This document shows positions 25,375 to 36,378 of a stretch of 64,000 nucleotides of DNA, in pieces. Under the pieces are notes generated by a model, which did no database searches, had not been told where the DNA came from, and saw only the letters and a list, made by a program, of their open reading frames with translations. The DNA is from Dactylellina haptotyla (Eukaryota; Ascomycota; Orbiliomycetes; Orbiliales; Orbiliaceae), in NCBI GenBank assembly GCA_031310005.1, contig CM062386.1, positions 1,550,001 to 1,614,000 on the forward strand, written 5' to 3'. Position 1 is the stretch's first letter. Each line of letters starts with the position of its first letter. A program made the translations under genes and the position numbers.

Positions 25375-26037
25375 ATGATTGCTCCAATCCTCCTCACAAT
25401 TGCCTCTTTGGCCTCGCTCTCCGCCGCCCAGGTCGGCCTCGGCAACCAGACCATCGTCCCAACCTCCGTCGACGTCAACACCCGCAACGGCTGGTGCATC
25501 GCCGAGAAGAACACCTGCACCACCCTCTGCAACAAGAACTGGCAGACCAACGACTGCGACATCAACACGCTCGCCACCAACGGCACTTGCGTCTGCTCCG
25601 ACGGTTCCGAGCCGGATCTCGTCAACTACAGAGACACCCTCCCCTTCTTCATCTGCCAGGCCTATATCGCCCAGTGTGTCGCCGGTACGTTTTTTTCCCA
25701 TTCACTCGATTTCCATAGTATAGTATTCTAATGGTATTCTGCAGGAAACGCAACCGAGCCAACCCTCCAGGAAATCTGCAGGAATTCAAACACCTGTGGT
25801 AACCTAGACCCAGCCGATTTCGTAGCCTCCACCACCCTCAAATCCACCTCCGCGCCTAGCACCAGCGCGGGCAGCACCAACACCGGCGCTCCAGTTACCA
25901 CCACTGGCACCACCACCTCCTCTCCAACCACCTCTCCTAACGCTGCTGCTGGCATCGAAGCTGGTTCCGCCGGTCTCATGCGCGCCTTTGCGCTCGTCGC
26001 CGCCCTCGGCCTCGCCGGCGCCGGTCTGGTTCTGTAA
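25375..26037 (+). CDS. GPI-anchored cell-surface protein, DUF7707-like
   Basis: Exons 25375-25684 and 25745-26037 (intron 60 bp) encode 200 residues. The signal peptide is ~1-18 (ending SLSAAQ). A Cys-rich domain at ~25-125 has the pattern WCIAEKNTC..LC..DC..TCVCSDG and then LPFFICQ, matching a family common in Pezizomycotina (DUF7707 as I recall it). A Ser/Thr-rich stalk follows (~137-175), then a small-residue omega site and a hydrophobic C-terminal tail, typical of GPI attachment. It should sit on the plasma membrane or wall; the function is unknown. Codon use is strongly C-biased, suggesting high expression. Confidence 0.88.
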
Positions 26038-27795
26038 ACCGATCAAATATCCAAACAAAGAAATTCTTCACTTCTCACCAATTACCCCATTTTTCATTAC
26101 TTTTTTCAACGACACCTAACCGGGAAAGGGTATCCCCTTCCTCCCAGATTTTTAATGTTTTAACGAAAGGCGCGCGGATATGAGATGTACGAGAGAGGAG
26201 AGAGATGGCGAGATGTGTAAGATGCAGATGAGATGCATATGTGTGTTTTTTGAGCAAAGCTTCTTTTTTTTTTTTGAACACAATAATTTTTTGTGACCAT
26301 TCCCTATGATACCATTACCAATTCGCGCACACACACTCAATACAATACAATACGTATTAGTACTACTCTTGTAGTAACTTCTTCTCTACCTTTTCCAACC
26401 CCGCTCACGAGACCATAAATATAATTAAGTTAAACTTATTTTGAAGATTCCAATTTCCGTATTTGAGCGATCTGTTTCTTAATTTTTATAAGTTATATAT
26501 ACACGAGTAATTTTATATATAATACGTTAGCGGGGATTCGAACTACTGGTTATGATTAGTGGCTCCCTGATTCTGCGAAATGACGAAAGACCCACTTGGC
26601 TTTTTATATTTTTGCTGCTAAAGGTGATGGTTGTATGCAGGTGCGATGGTATTTCTGCGCCCGCCGACGGAGATTTGACACTTGTCGAACTGGACAACTT
26701 GGAGATTTTTGAGATTTACGGTTTAGGCGGCCGGGTAGATTTATTGATCTACAGGTTTCCTTGCAAGCGACAGGGGAATGCTCCGGAAGAGAGCGAAAGG
26801 GGGGAATGGAATTTTCAATATGCAGGTGGACGGATGCAGATTGAAAGGTGGTGGAATGCGCCGGGCCAATCAGGTGCTTTGTGTTGGGGGTTTCCGTCGA
26901 CGTCTATCAGCGTGGGGTGGAAAGGCGGACAACGCGGTGGAAAGGTTGTGAGGGGGGGGATATAAATATGGCAACGTCACGGTTCTTCCTTTCTTCTTTT
27001 TCTTCACTCTTACATGTACCTCATTCACTCCTTACAAATGAGTAACCTATAACTCTCTATATATATAATAATAATAATACTAAGACCAAATCACCTTACG
27101 AATAAGACGATACACTATGAACACACAAATATAATAATGCTGATCGGGGTCGGTACATGAACACAAAATTTGGTTAGCTGGATGCATGAAGTCTAGTCTC
27201 ATTGCTAGCATGGAATCCTAGGAAACCCAGGGCGGGAAATGAGAGAGTATACCAAAAAAAAGACGTAGAAGATGCATGTGGCCAAATTCAACGAAATAAA
27301 ATGTGCGCCCGTCCTCATGGACGAAGACAGAGAGACAATGAAAGAAAGAGGCCTTTTAATGTGCGACAACACCGGCTTACTGATAGAAAACCTCAATATT
27401 CAACTACGCTTCGGCCATGCACCATGACAGCTGCACGAATGACATACACGTAATCAATATCACGGTGATGCCCTTGATCAGAAAGGAGATATTCTAGAAG
27501 CGGCCCCTGATGAACCCACCAGACTGTGATATTTGATATTTATTTTATAATAAGAGCCAATATCATGCCACAGGACTCCGAGGATGTGCCTGATTTCCTC
27601 AGCGAGTTACGCCCTCTTGCTTTTGTGGCGTGTGGCCAACGAAAACAACCAACTCCATCTATGCAACGTACGTTGCCACCGTTATCATGCAGCAATTCTC
27701 GAAGCATATAGTGTGGTGTTCCCTTCTAGATTCTAAACACCAGCAATATTAATCACGCCGTTCCTACCGTTGTACATGGTGACGTCTGTACATTC

Positions 27796-27807
27796 GGGGG
27801 GGGGGGG
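27796..27807. repeat. Homopolymer run, 12 G
   Basis: Twelve consecutive G on the plus strand in a gene-poor region; likely slippage-prone. Confidence 0.9.
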
Positions 27808-28134
27808 CAGATAGAACGGATTGTATGGGATACATCCGATATATAAACTTGCAAAGATAGCCTAAATCGACAAGACAACGGCTACAATTTCGAAACTGTA
27901 CCCTGATAGTGGTACGATATACTCCTATCTTATGGAATTTACATTCGCGTGATGCAGAAGAAAGAGTTACATATTCATGTCTCAGTATGAACTTTCCTGG
28001 TGGTTCCGGTCTAATTCGATTATCTACCAGCAGAATGAACGTTGCCAGGTCAAATGCCTCTAATTATACCATTTTATTCAGCACAGGTCATGGAATCGCT
28101 TCAAATTAAATTAAACGGCGTCCATGTTAGTCAT

Positions 28135-28152
28135 AATATATATATATATATA
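28135..28152. repeat. TA simple repeat
   Basis: Alternating TA over about 18 bp followed by an AG run; a microsatellite. Confidence 0.85.
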
Positions 28153-29461
28153 GAGAGAGTGATCAATCAGATGCAGCATTATAGTCAGAAATGGCTGGAA
28201 CTATCGATACTCCACGAGCCTCGAAATATATGCATATAAATGAATATTGGTACCCCACCTCGACAGAACAAACGACCAGCGCGGACGCGCTAGTTGCAAT
28301 GTAGTGATAAAGTGCACCATAAGACCGTTCGTGAGGTTTCCGCTGAATGGCGCATGCGGAAGAGATAGAGACCCATAAAAAAAGGAACGCGATGGTCGTT
28401 TCTGTGGATCCATCTCTGGAGAGCTCTACATCCGCCTCTATATAACCAATTCTACATACAAACATGTTTTCTATGAGACTACAAACCAACCATCCCACCA
28501 ATAGACCCATAGATGAGCAAAGTGATTCTGACTTGGAGTACTCATCCAGACATGGACATATTATCACCATCTATCTATGCTCTCTCTAGACCTATCCATA
28601 TTGTCTCCAGACTTTTCTATATTGCCTCTGCCATTCGCTTGTATACTCTACTAAGTGGTAGAACCGGATATAGCATCAATGAGAGGCACTAGCTACCGTC
28701 ATATATTTAGGCTATCAAGCCCAGCAACGATGGACTAGCGAGACCTACCAATTTTCTAATCCCTAATCGCCCAGCTGGGTCACTGAAGGTGTTACAGTAT
28801 ACGATATAACTCGTATGATGACTGCGAGGTTTATGAGTGCAACGATACGCCAATCTCGACATGGAACAGAGCATTGCAGTTGCTTCGTTGGCAAGATCTG
28901 GCATGACATGTCGCTTGGTTATTTTCTATCGTATTGTAAACTATCTATACATCTATTCCTGCTTGCATACCTCTGCAACTATAACTCTATGTATCACTTG
29001 GCGGGCCCCCTGCTGTAGAAATGTCTGATGAAAAAGATGTCGGCGACCTCATGGAAATCCAGAGGCGTAGGAAGAGACTGACTGATATTGATTCCGACGC
29101 TATCAGACCTGTTTCCTTCTACGACCGAACCAGATGGCTTGAATTCTGCGGTGGAGATAGAAACTTCATCAGAGACGCGATCTACCCGCTCCAGCACAAC
29201 GGGTTCGATGAGAACTCACCGCACGACATGCTCCAAGGATATCCGAGCCGCTGATGAGCCCAAGCGTAACCCTCCGCTCTGATAGGAAGACTGGTTTCCA
29301 TGTCAAGAGTTCTTCTCTGGAACCGAGAGGACCTATTTCCCAGTCCACCCTCTCTCCGGAGATACCCAAACGAAGCGGATTAAATATGGGAATGGAATGC
29401 ATCATCAATGCAAATGAAGCTTGATATCACAGATAAGGCTAAAACTCAGATGCAAAACTCA

Positions 29462-29486
29462 GATGCTGAATGCAGATTTCAGCATC
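29462..29486. repeat. Perfect 9-bp inverted repeat (hairpin)
   Basis: GATGCTGAA, a 7-base loop, then TTCAGCATC. Just upstream, AAAACTCAGATGC is repeated directly, the two copies abutting (29,441-29,466). No gene end is assigned here, so the role is unknown. Confidence 0.7.
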
Positions 29487-30812
29487 ATATGCACTAACCG
29501 GCATTCGAATATGAAACTCGTCTGCCTTCCTAGGCTATGCGAGTCGATTGCAGAATAAATATGTGATATCTGGGATTACTTTTGATGAAAGACTATCCAG
29601 GTGTGATGATATCTATTAGACCCGAGAATGGAGATTCTTACATGTTCCTTAGTGACGACGCTCACTCTGTACCCCGCAGTCCGGCATTCCCAAGACGAAG
29701 AGACAAATATTGACAGCCGTAAATGTCAATATCACAAAATATAACGAAAGATTCAGAGAAGAATCTTGGGCTGCTTTATTTATACTTATTCAACAATTGG
29801 GATACGAGATGAACGGCGCCAAAAAATTTGGTGTTGTCTTCGACACATCTACCGCATATAAAGGTTGCTAAAGCCAAAACAAAGAGGAGATCGCTATTTT
29901 CGAATCTATCCGGAAAATGTACCCCTCGGCCTACGACCCGGACATCCGCAAAACCATATGCGCAGCAAAATTAACGCTCTAACACTAGAGGAGCGCACCG
30001 GCGCCTATTGTATACCCGCAGCAACAACGCTCCGGTGACTGGGAGGAGGTCTGGTGGCCTCAACTCAACTCGCTTTTATGATGTTTTTCGTACATGTTTG
30101 TTTGTAGAAAGAAACGTTGTCGTCAAGCGTCCCATATGGCTCTATCGGATAGTAATGCTCAAACGGTTATGCTACAAAAAATCGACCATTCATGGCGTAG
30201 CGATATTCGAGAGAGAAAAGGAAAATCAATTTGCGAAGGTGGGATATGAAAATGGGTGGCTTTCACTTGATGATGGCGGCTTTAGAAGGTATAATAGTAT
30301 TTATTTGCAACACAGAAGGGGAGATGACGGGGAGGAAAATTGAGCATATTTTGTACGTCTAATTGGCTAGAGCGACGGTTAGTGAATGAGATATCGAGAG
30401 GAGTGTGTCTATGTATTGAATAGGAATTTATCAAGATATTTTTTTAAACAAAAATCCGGTCTATTTTCTTGCTTTAAAGCTCTTTGGAGGTTCGATTGCC
30501 TCAGTCCACAGCTTTGGGTGTTGTCTGTTTTATAGACGGCAAAACCTGGTGGAGAACGCTGGGTTTGGAAAGATTGGTTGTCAAATACCCAATTGGCCAG
30601 CATTGGCCAACCTTTTGGAGACAAGCGCGCACTTTCTCGATCTCCCCGCCCGTTCGCTGTTTGGTATCTTTCTCCAAGAATGCAACGAGCTCACGATTTG
30701 ATTCCACAGATAGTTCCTATTTATAAATTACATTTTGATACGATATACCGCGATATACATCTGTGGGAAAGATCCTTGTTCGGCATAGGCTCGACTAACG
30801 CTATTCTACAAC

Positions 30813-32788
30813 ATGGCTACGATAAAACAACAAGCCACAATATTCAAGCTAGCCACCGAGATTGTTTTGGAGATATTGACATTTGTGAGGATTGTTATTC
30901 CAAAAATTAACATTTCGCCACCTCAAAGCATCCGTTTAGCTAATATCATGATGATTTCTATGTTTACGCAAGCTTCACAACCGATCGGATTTGTCCGCCC
31001 TCGCGCGTTCTTGCCGAACCTTTCAGTCAATTGTGACCCCACTGTTATATGAGACGGTGGATTTGGAACTCGAGTTACTGGGAGGGTTGAGCCAAAAAGT
31101 TATAAACTCGCTACTTCCAACAGAGGGTGTTCCCAGTAATTTAAAGTATACTCGAAAGTTTGGCGTTCTAGGAGCAATTCATTTGGACCAGGATACGTAC
31201 TCCATATACGAGCTCGAGCCGCGATGCCACCGGACTCGTGTCCAAATTCGAGCCATCTTGGATAAAATACCCGTTGGAAATTTGATTAGTTTTTGGTACG
31301 TATATTTATATTCATATTCATATGTGCGGCCGTGGAATTTTGCCCTTTCGTAGCTGCTAGGGTTAACACACTAAATTTTCGCCAGTTGGGTATCGGATGT
31401 CACGCTCTCTCGCGAGATTGAAGCCGATATCCTTGAGAACCAGAGAAATATAACGTCAATCCGGATTGGCCAAGATACGCTATGGCGTGACAGCAAAGAT
31501 ACCGGCACGTTCTCACTCTTAAATCTACCCTCTTTGACCAATATTCACGTCAATGGGATCGATACTCAAGAGGAACTAGTAAATACAAAACACTCCATTC
31601 AGGCCAACTGTTCCGCGTTAAAACATCTTGGGATAGGATTCGGCCACGGACTTATGCCGCTCGAGAATGTCGACTTCAAACTACAAAAGGGCGAATCGCC
31701 TGGTTTTCCACAGCTTGAAAGTCTTCAAGTTGTTAATATAGACGATTGGTCGGCATTTGCGAGTAAAATTGGAGGCGTCCTACCGTCATTAGAACGCTGC
31801 CCAAAATTGAACTGCTTACGGATGAGCGCCGACAGCAATATGGGCAATTCGTTCCAGTTTCTAAGGCTACATGCCATTCAGGTTAAATATTTGCACTTGG
31901 TTCTCGCGCACCCTATCCACGAGTTCAGAAGCTATCTAGCAGCGTCGAGGGGATTGATCGAGATTTCCGTCGAAATTACCAGCGCCTCCGATGTGGACTG
32001 GGATCTAGATCTAGATTTCCGCAGCCACTCCGACACCCTGAAATCGCTTTATCTCATCGAGCAAAAACACGACAATACCCTACAAGCTCTGGACTCCCCG
32101 ACTCTGCCGTGGTTATCGGAGCTCCCTAACCTCGAAGAATTGGCTATATGTATCGGGCCGAGCGTACGTAGAGCCAATACCCCGCCTCAACGCGTTGACG
32201 GAGCCAATCGCTCACCTCAACCTTTATAAATAGATCCCCTTAGGAGAGAGTAGCAATTTTCCATCGTTAAAGGCTCTTTGGCTGATGGGTGCCCGAAAAC
32301 CCGCTGGATTCGAATCCGACCCTGTGAAAGTGAACGATAGCATATGGGCTTCTTGCAAGGAAGCCTTTCGATCACCGGAAATCCCGCCAAATTTGAGGAC
32401 GTTCGCTTTAGATTCAAACTGGGGGTTGGGATATCCTCATTTTATCTCGAGTGAGCCTGCTTTGGGTTTAGCTGAAGCGCCTATAGACGTTGAAAAGTTG
32501 AGTAAGAGGGAGTTTAAAATGTTGTATGGGCATTTAAGGATTTTCAACCGAGCGAAGCACGTATCAGAATTAACGATCAAGTAAGTACACGAATAGAAAT
32601 TCCGCTCCCAGGAATATATTATGTAGAGAGATCAAAGAATTCTAATACAATAGTTTTTTAGTCAAGCTGACCGAAGACTACATCGTCCTCTAGATCCAAA
32701 ACATCATCTGAGGAAGTATTGGAAAAATGCCGGTAGCAAAGATACTCTTGGATATTTATACTGGGAAGGTAAAAATGCATGGTGGTGA
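30813..32788 (+). CDS. F-box protein with leucine-rich region (paralogue 2)
   Basis: Five exons, 30813-30884, 30973-31295, 31386-32163, 32234-32580 and 32662-32788, encode 548 residues. The N-terminal F-box reads FKLATEIVLEILTF, then after intron 1 LHNRSDLSALARSCRTF and PLLYETVDL. Leu-rich repeats follow (LPSLTNIHV, LESLQVVNI, LPNLEELAI). Exon 3 begins WVSDVTLSREIEADILENQRN, which lines up with the same exon of paralogue 3. Phases of the first three introns (0, 2, 0) match the other two F-box genes; the fourth intron is extra. Likely an SCF substrate adaptor. It faces the kelch gene downstream and lies 3.6 kb from paralogue 3 on the other strand. Confidence 0.83.
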
Positions 32789-33941
32789 GCGCAGTTTTAA
32801 AAACTGCTTTTTATTAAATTGATGTGTTTTCATTAGATACTTGCAGAATATTACATGAAATCCCATTCCTCCAGTAGTCTGCGTATTATTTAAAGCGGTG
32901 TTGCAAGTTCGAGCCTTCGAGCCTGTTTAGGCAGGTCGCCGCTGGGTTCTGCCCAAGCTTTTTGGAGGGTTCAAACGAGACATGGAGACGAGAGTCGGAG
33001 GCACACAGATGCAACGGGACGATCGGAGAACGTGCTCGCCATGCGCGTTCTCATGCGGCTCCGAACAATGGTGAACGTAGGAAGGTGATGTGAGAAATCG
33101 TGCCTTCCGTGGTGGGAGAATTCCCCGCGGCTCGATGACAACGTCAATGCATGCAGCGGACGTAATGCTCTCCGAGCGGCATCTCCCAAGACTTAGCTGT
33201 GGCCGGTTAAACTTGGCCGTGGCCAGTCAGCAGAGGCGCTAGACCCCGGCAACTCCGCACTGGAATACCATGTCTGGAAATAAGTGGGCACTGTCAAACA
33301 GATGGCCGTTCTATATTAGGCCTCCTCGGCCAACAGCACTCCAACCAACCTTCCCAGAGCTTCTGTAGGACTCCAGTCTAAGTCCGTCCTCGACTCACCG
33401 AGGCTGAGCTTATGCAGCAAAGGCAGCTCTTAATTGAACAGGGGAGGCCGACAGGACTTGGAAACATGAGAGGATGGCCCATTCAGCCCTACCCACCAAC
33501 CCCGGAGCTTACGTGCTTAGCTTTTTGCTGCACCGTTGGATGCATTTCTAAAAATGCCCCACGGTGTCGGTCTCTGCCAACAGCAGAGTTCCCTGATCAT
33601 CCACTTTTCTCCGTCCGATTTCCTGTCAGCATTTTAAATCTTCTTTCTTGATTGTTCTTAAATCTACTATCTCTCTCTTCTTATCTTGTATTTCTAGCGT
33701 CGTTCTGCGTTTCTAGCTTGTTTCAATCTTTTTCACCTGCGAATGGATATATTCACCTCTGGCAAACCATAATAGTAGCTTGGTCCGACATTGCGATTTT
33801 CGCGGGAAGGCGGGAATCTGCAGGTGCATTCTGACCATTGTACAGCCGTTGAAAAGAGCCCCCGCACACCTCCATAGCTCTCACCTCGACATCTCCCCCG
33901 CTGCATCAAATCCTCGCTTTCGAATCATCTACTCTTCCAAA
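32789..33941. other. 1.15-kb intergenic ahead of the kelch gene
   Basis: 3' flank of F-box paralogue 2 and promoter/5' UTR of the kelch gene. A pyrimidine-rich leader (TCTTTC..CTCTCTCTTC) lies at ~33,640-33,740. No gene seen. Confidence 0.5.
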
Positions 33942-36157
33942 ATGGCGCCAAAATGCAAAAGATCATGGGAATTGTTCGCAGCGTTGGCAACCCTGTTTGT
34001 TGGTATTGACGCCCAGTTGAAGGCGAGCGACGGGCTCTGTCAGAGATTTGGCCACCAAAGTATGTTGCCCTGCGCCTTACGCGCACTCGATTCTTCTTAC
34101 AGTTTTGGGTTTCTTGGGTTCTAACTTTCATAAAATATCGTAGGTACCATTGTTGGGGACAAGCTGGTTCTAGCTGGTGGATATCGAATAGTAAAAAATC
34201 CAGCCACTGGAGCAGTCACAGAAGAATCAAGTAAGCGACCCAACAACGCGCAATCGAATGCTCCTTTGGCTCTTATGCATTTACTAATTTTTTTCGACGC
34301 GGTATTAGCAAATGATTTTCAGTCTCTTGACCTCGGACCTCAAGGTACCTCGTTTCGATTAGAAAAGGACAATTTGCAGAACGGAGTTCCATGGCAGGCG
34401 ATAAACTATACCGTAAATGGCGCGCCCGGCCTCCCCAAAGTCGCCAATGGAGCCATGTTTAGAAACGGCGAGGATATATACATATACGAGGGTCGACTAC
34501 CCGCACTAGGACCGGAGGCATCTTCCTCCTTATGGAAGTTCACAGCGAATACGAGTGTTTGGGGTCAGGAATTCACCTGGTCGCACGCCGACAACAATCT
34601 ACCTCACCGCGTATCGAGAGGCGGCAGTGTGGCGGTGGGTGATCAGGGAATCGGTGTGTATGTCGGAGGCGCAAGGATATTCAAAAACGATACGGCAAAA
34701 ACTGGAAACTGGTTCTACCCTAGCGAGGAACAGCTTACAACCTTCGATCTCAGAAACTTGAATAGGACTACAACGTCGCTGCCGGATTCTCAGAAGCGTA
34801 TGGGTGCGTCGTTGGCATATCTACCTATTGGTAGTAAAGGTGCTATTATCGGTATCGGAGGGACGCTCGAAAATGACGAGATCAGGGTATGCATTACATA
34901 GCATTCCGTACCGTAGAAAGACAAAGTATTAACTGTGAAACCAGGAAACCGGCAATGTCGCGGATACTACCCGTGAGAATTTTAATTCGAATTCGCTCAG
35001 TTTCACGCCGATGCAAAGAGTTTGGATTATGGATCTCGCCACTCGAAAGACATATTCCCAGTCGACTTTTGGTACATATATCCCGGATTCTCGCATGGAA
35101 GCCTGCATCGCAGTTGGATCAGCTCCCGACAATACATCCTACAATATCTACATGTTTGGCGGCAGCACCGGCAGCTCGTTCTTAAATCGATCCGCTGATA
35201 AATATTTCAACGAACTATACATCCTATCCGTGCCGAGTTTTAGATGGATCCGCAAGACTTTCGAGGCTACGGATAGTGTCCCGGCTGGGCGAGTCCAACA
35301 TACATGTCACACTTACGGAAAGAACCTGATCATCCTGGGAGGAGCCACGAAAAACACAACCGAAGATTGCGGCTGGGACGAATTGAATATTTTGGACATG
35401 ACTAGTTTAAAATGGCTGGACAGCTACCGCTATCTTGGTGAAGGATATAACGTTCCGGACCTTGTTATGGGTAGTATATCGAACAACGGACAAGTGCAAA
35501 AAGATCCAGTGAACGGGTGGGACGATCACGAGCTGGAAGCGCTGTTTAGGGATAACTATAGCGGCGGCAAAAGCAACACGATGGTCAAAATTGCAGCAAT
35601 CGCGGGTGGTATCGCGGGAGGAGTGATCCTCCTACTCATCATTGCGGCAGCATTGTTTCATTTGCGCAGGAAAAAGCGGGCTAAAAAGCAAAAGCAACTG
35701 AAAACCAAGTTAGCGTACGAATCTTCCCGATACGAACACGGCTATGACCCCACTAGGGATAGAGGAGCGATGGAACTCCACGCCTCCCCAGCAACAAGCG
35801 TTTCTTCGAACACTTTTGATACGCATTCCGGATACGCACATCCAGGGAAGCTCTGGAGAGGAAGTTATTCGAGCTACGAGGTTTCCGAAGCAGATGCAGA
35901 CTATCGTGATGACGATGAGGCGAAGCTAATAACCCATGGTCACCAAATGCCAACTGGATACTTTGAGTTGGGAAATCCCAGCACTCCAACTACGATGGAA
36001 AGGCATGAGCTAGGCGGAGGTAAGGCTTTTCTCCCACCCCATGATCAATTTGGACAGTCTGACTAATATTCTACTCACAGACCTAAGTGAACAACGGGTA
36101 GAGCCATTCAGCGAACTAGAGTCGCCATTCGGCTCGCGTGACGGAAGATGGAGGTAA
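33942..36157 (+). CDS. Kelch-type beta-propeller single-pass membrane protein
   Basis: Five exons, 33942-34059, 34144-34230, 34309-34886, 34945-36019 and 36081-36157, encode 644 residues. Residues 1-~25 are a signal peptide. The extracellular part (~30-470) carries kelch/galactose-oxidase-like blades (VLAGGY, VGGARIF, YMFGGSTG, LIILGGATKN) and several Asn-x-Ser/Thr sites. A transmembrane helix follows at ~478-503 (IAAIAGGIAGGVILLLIIAA) with a basic stop-transfer LRRKKRAKKQK. A ~140-residue cytosolic tail contains Tyr-, Ser- and acid-rich stretches. It is likely a plasma-membrane sensor or adhesion protein; the ligand is unknown. It sits between two related F-box genes. A last 26-codon exon (GTAAGG..ACAG) is chosen over read-through to a stop at 36,063-36,065. 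Confidence 0.85.
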
Positions 36158-36378
36158 AAGATACCTCTTTTTTTGCTATTGGACGAAAATTAATGAGAGC
36201 GCATTGATAATTTTACATCACGACAAATCTTATTTAAAGTTTTTGCTGTAATTGTATATTCGTTTCTATTTTAGTTTATTTAGCGGGCGTTGTATCTTTA
36301 CCAAAAAACTTTTATACATTTCCTTTCACAACCTATAGGTTGAATGCTATTTCAATTTAACAGCGATTTAGCCTAGCC

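Larger units (their letters stand above)
26038..30812. other. 4.8-kb gene-poor region
   Basis: No gene is supported with confidence. Visible items: a TATA-like ATATAAATATGG near 26,960 followed only by a 25-codon frame; a run of 12 G at 27,796-27,807; a TA repeat at 28,135-28,152; and a possible eroded coding stretch at 29,021-30,343 (reported separately). No transposon ends or target-site duplications recognised. Confidence 0.5.

Noticed and set aside
25043-25731. Several overlapping frames around the GPI-protein start
   Set aside because: Only the 25,375 start gives a signal peptide and the Cys pattern; the others are shadows of a GC-rich coding exon or of the CT-rich leader.
26525-26600. 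tRNA-like GGGATTCGAACT stretch
   Set aside because: It resembles a minus-strand T-loop, but the flanking bases do not pair as a T stem and no anticodon or acceptor stem can be drawn.
26948-27046. TATA-like box followed by a short frame
   Set aside because: It looks like a promoter, but only 25 codons from the ATG are open and no splice continuation is seen.
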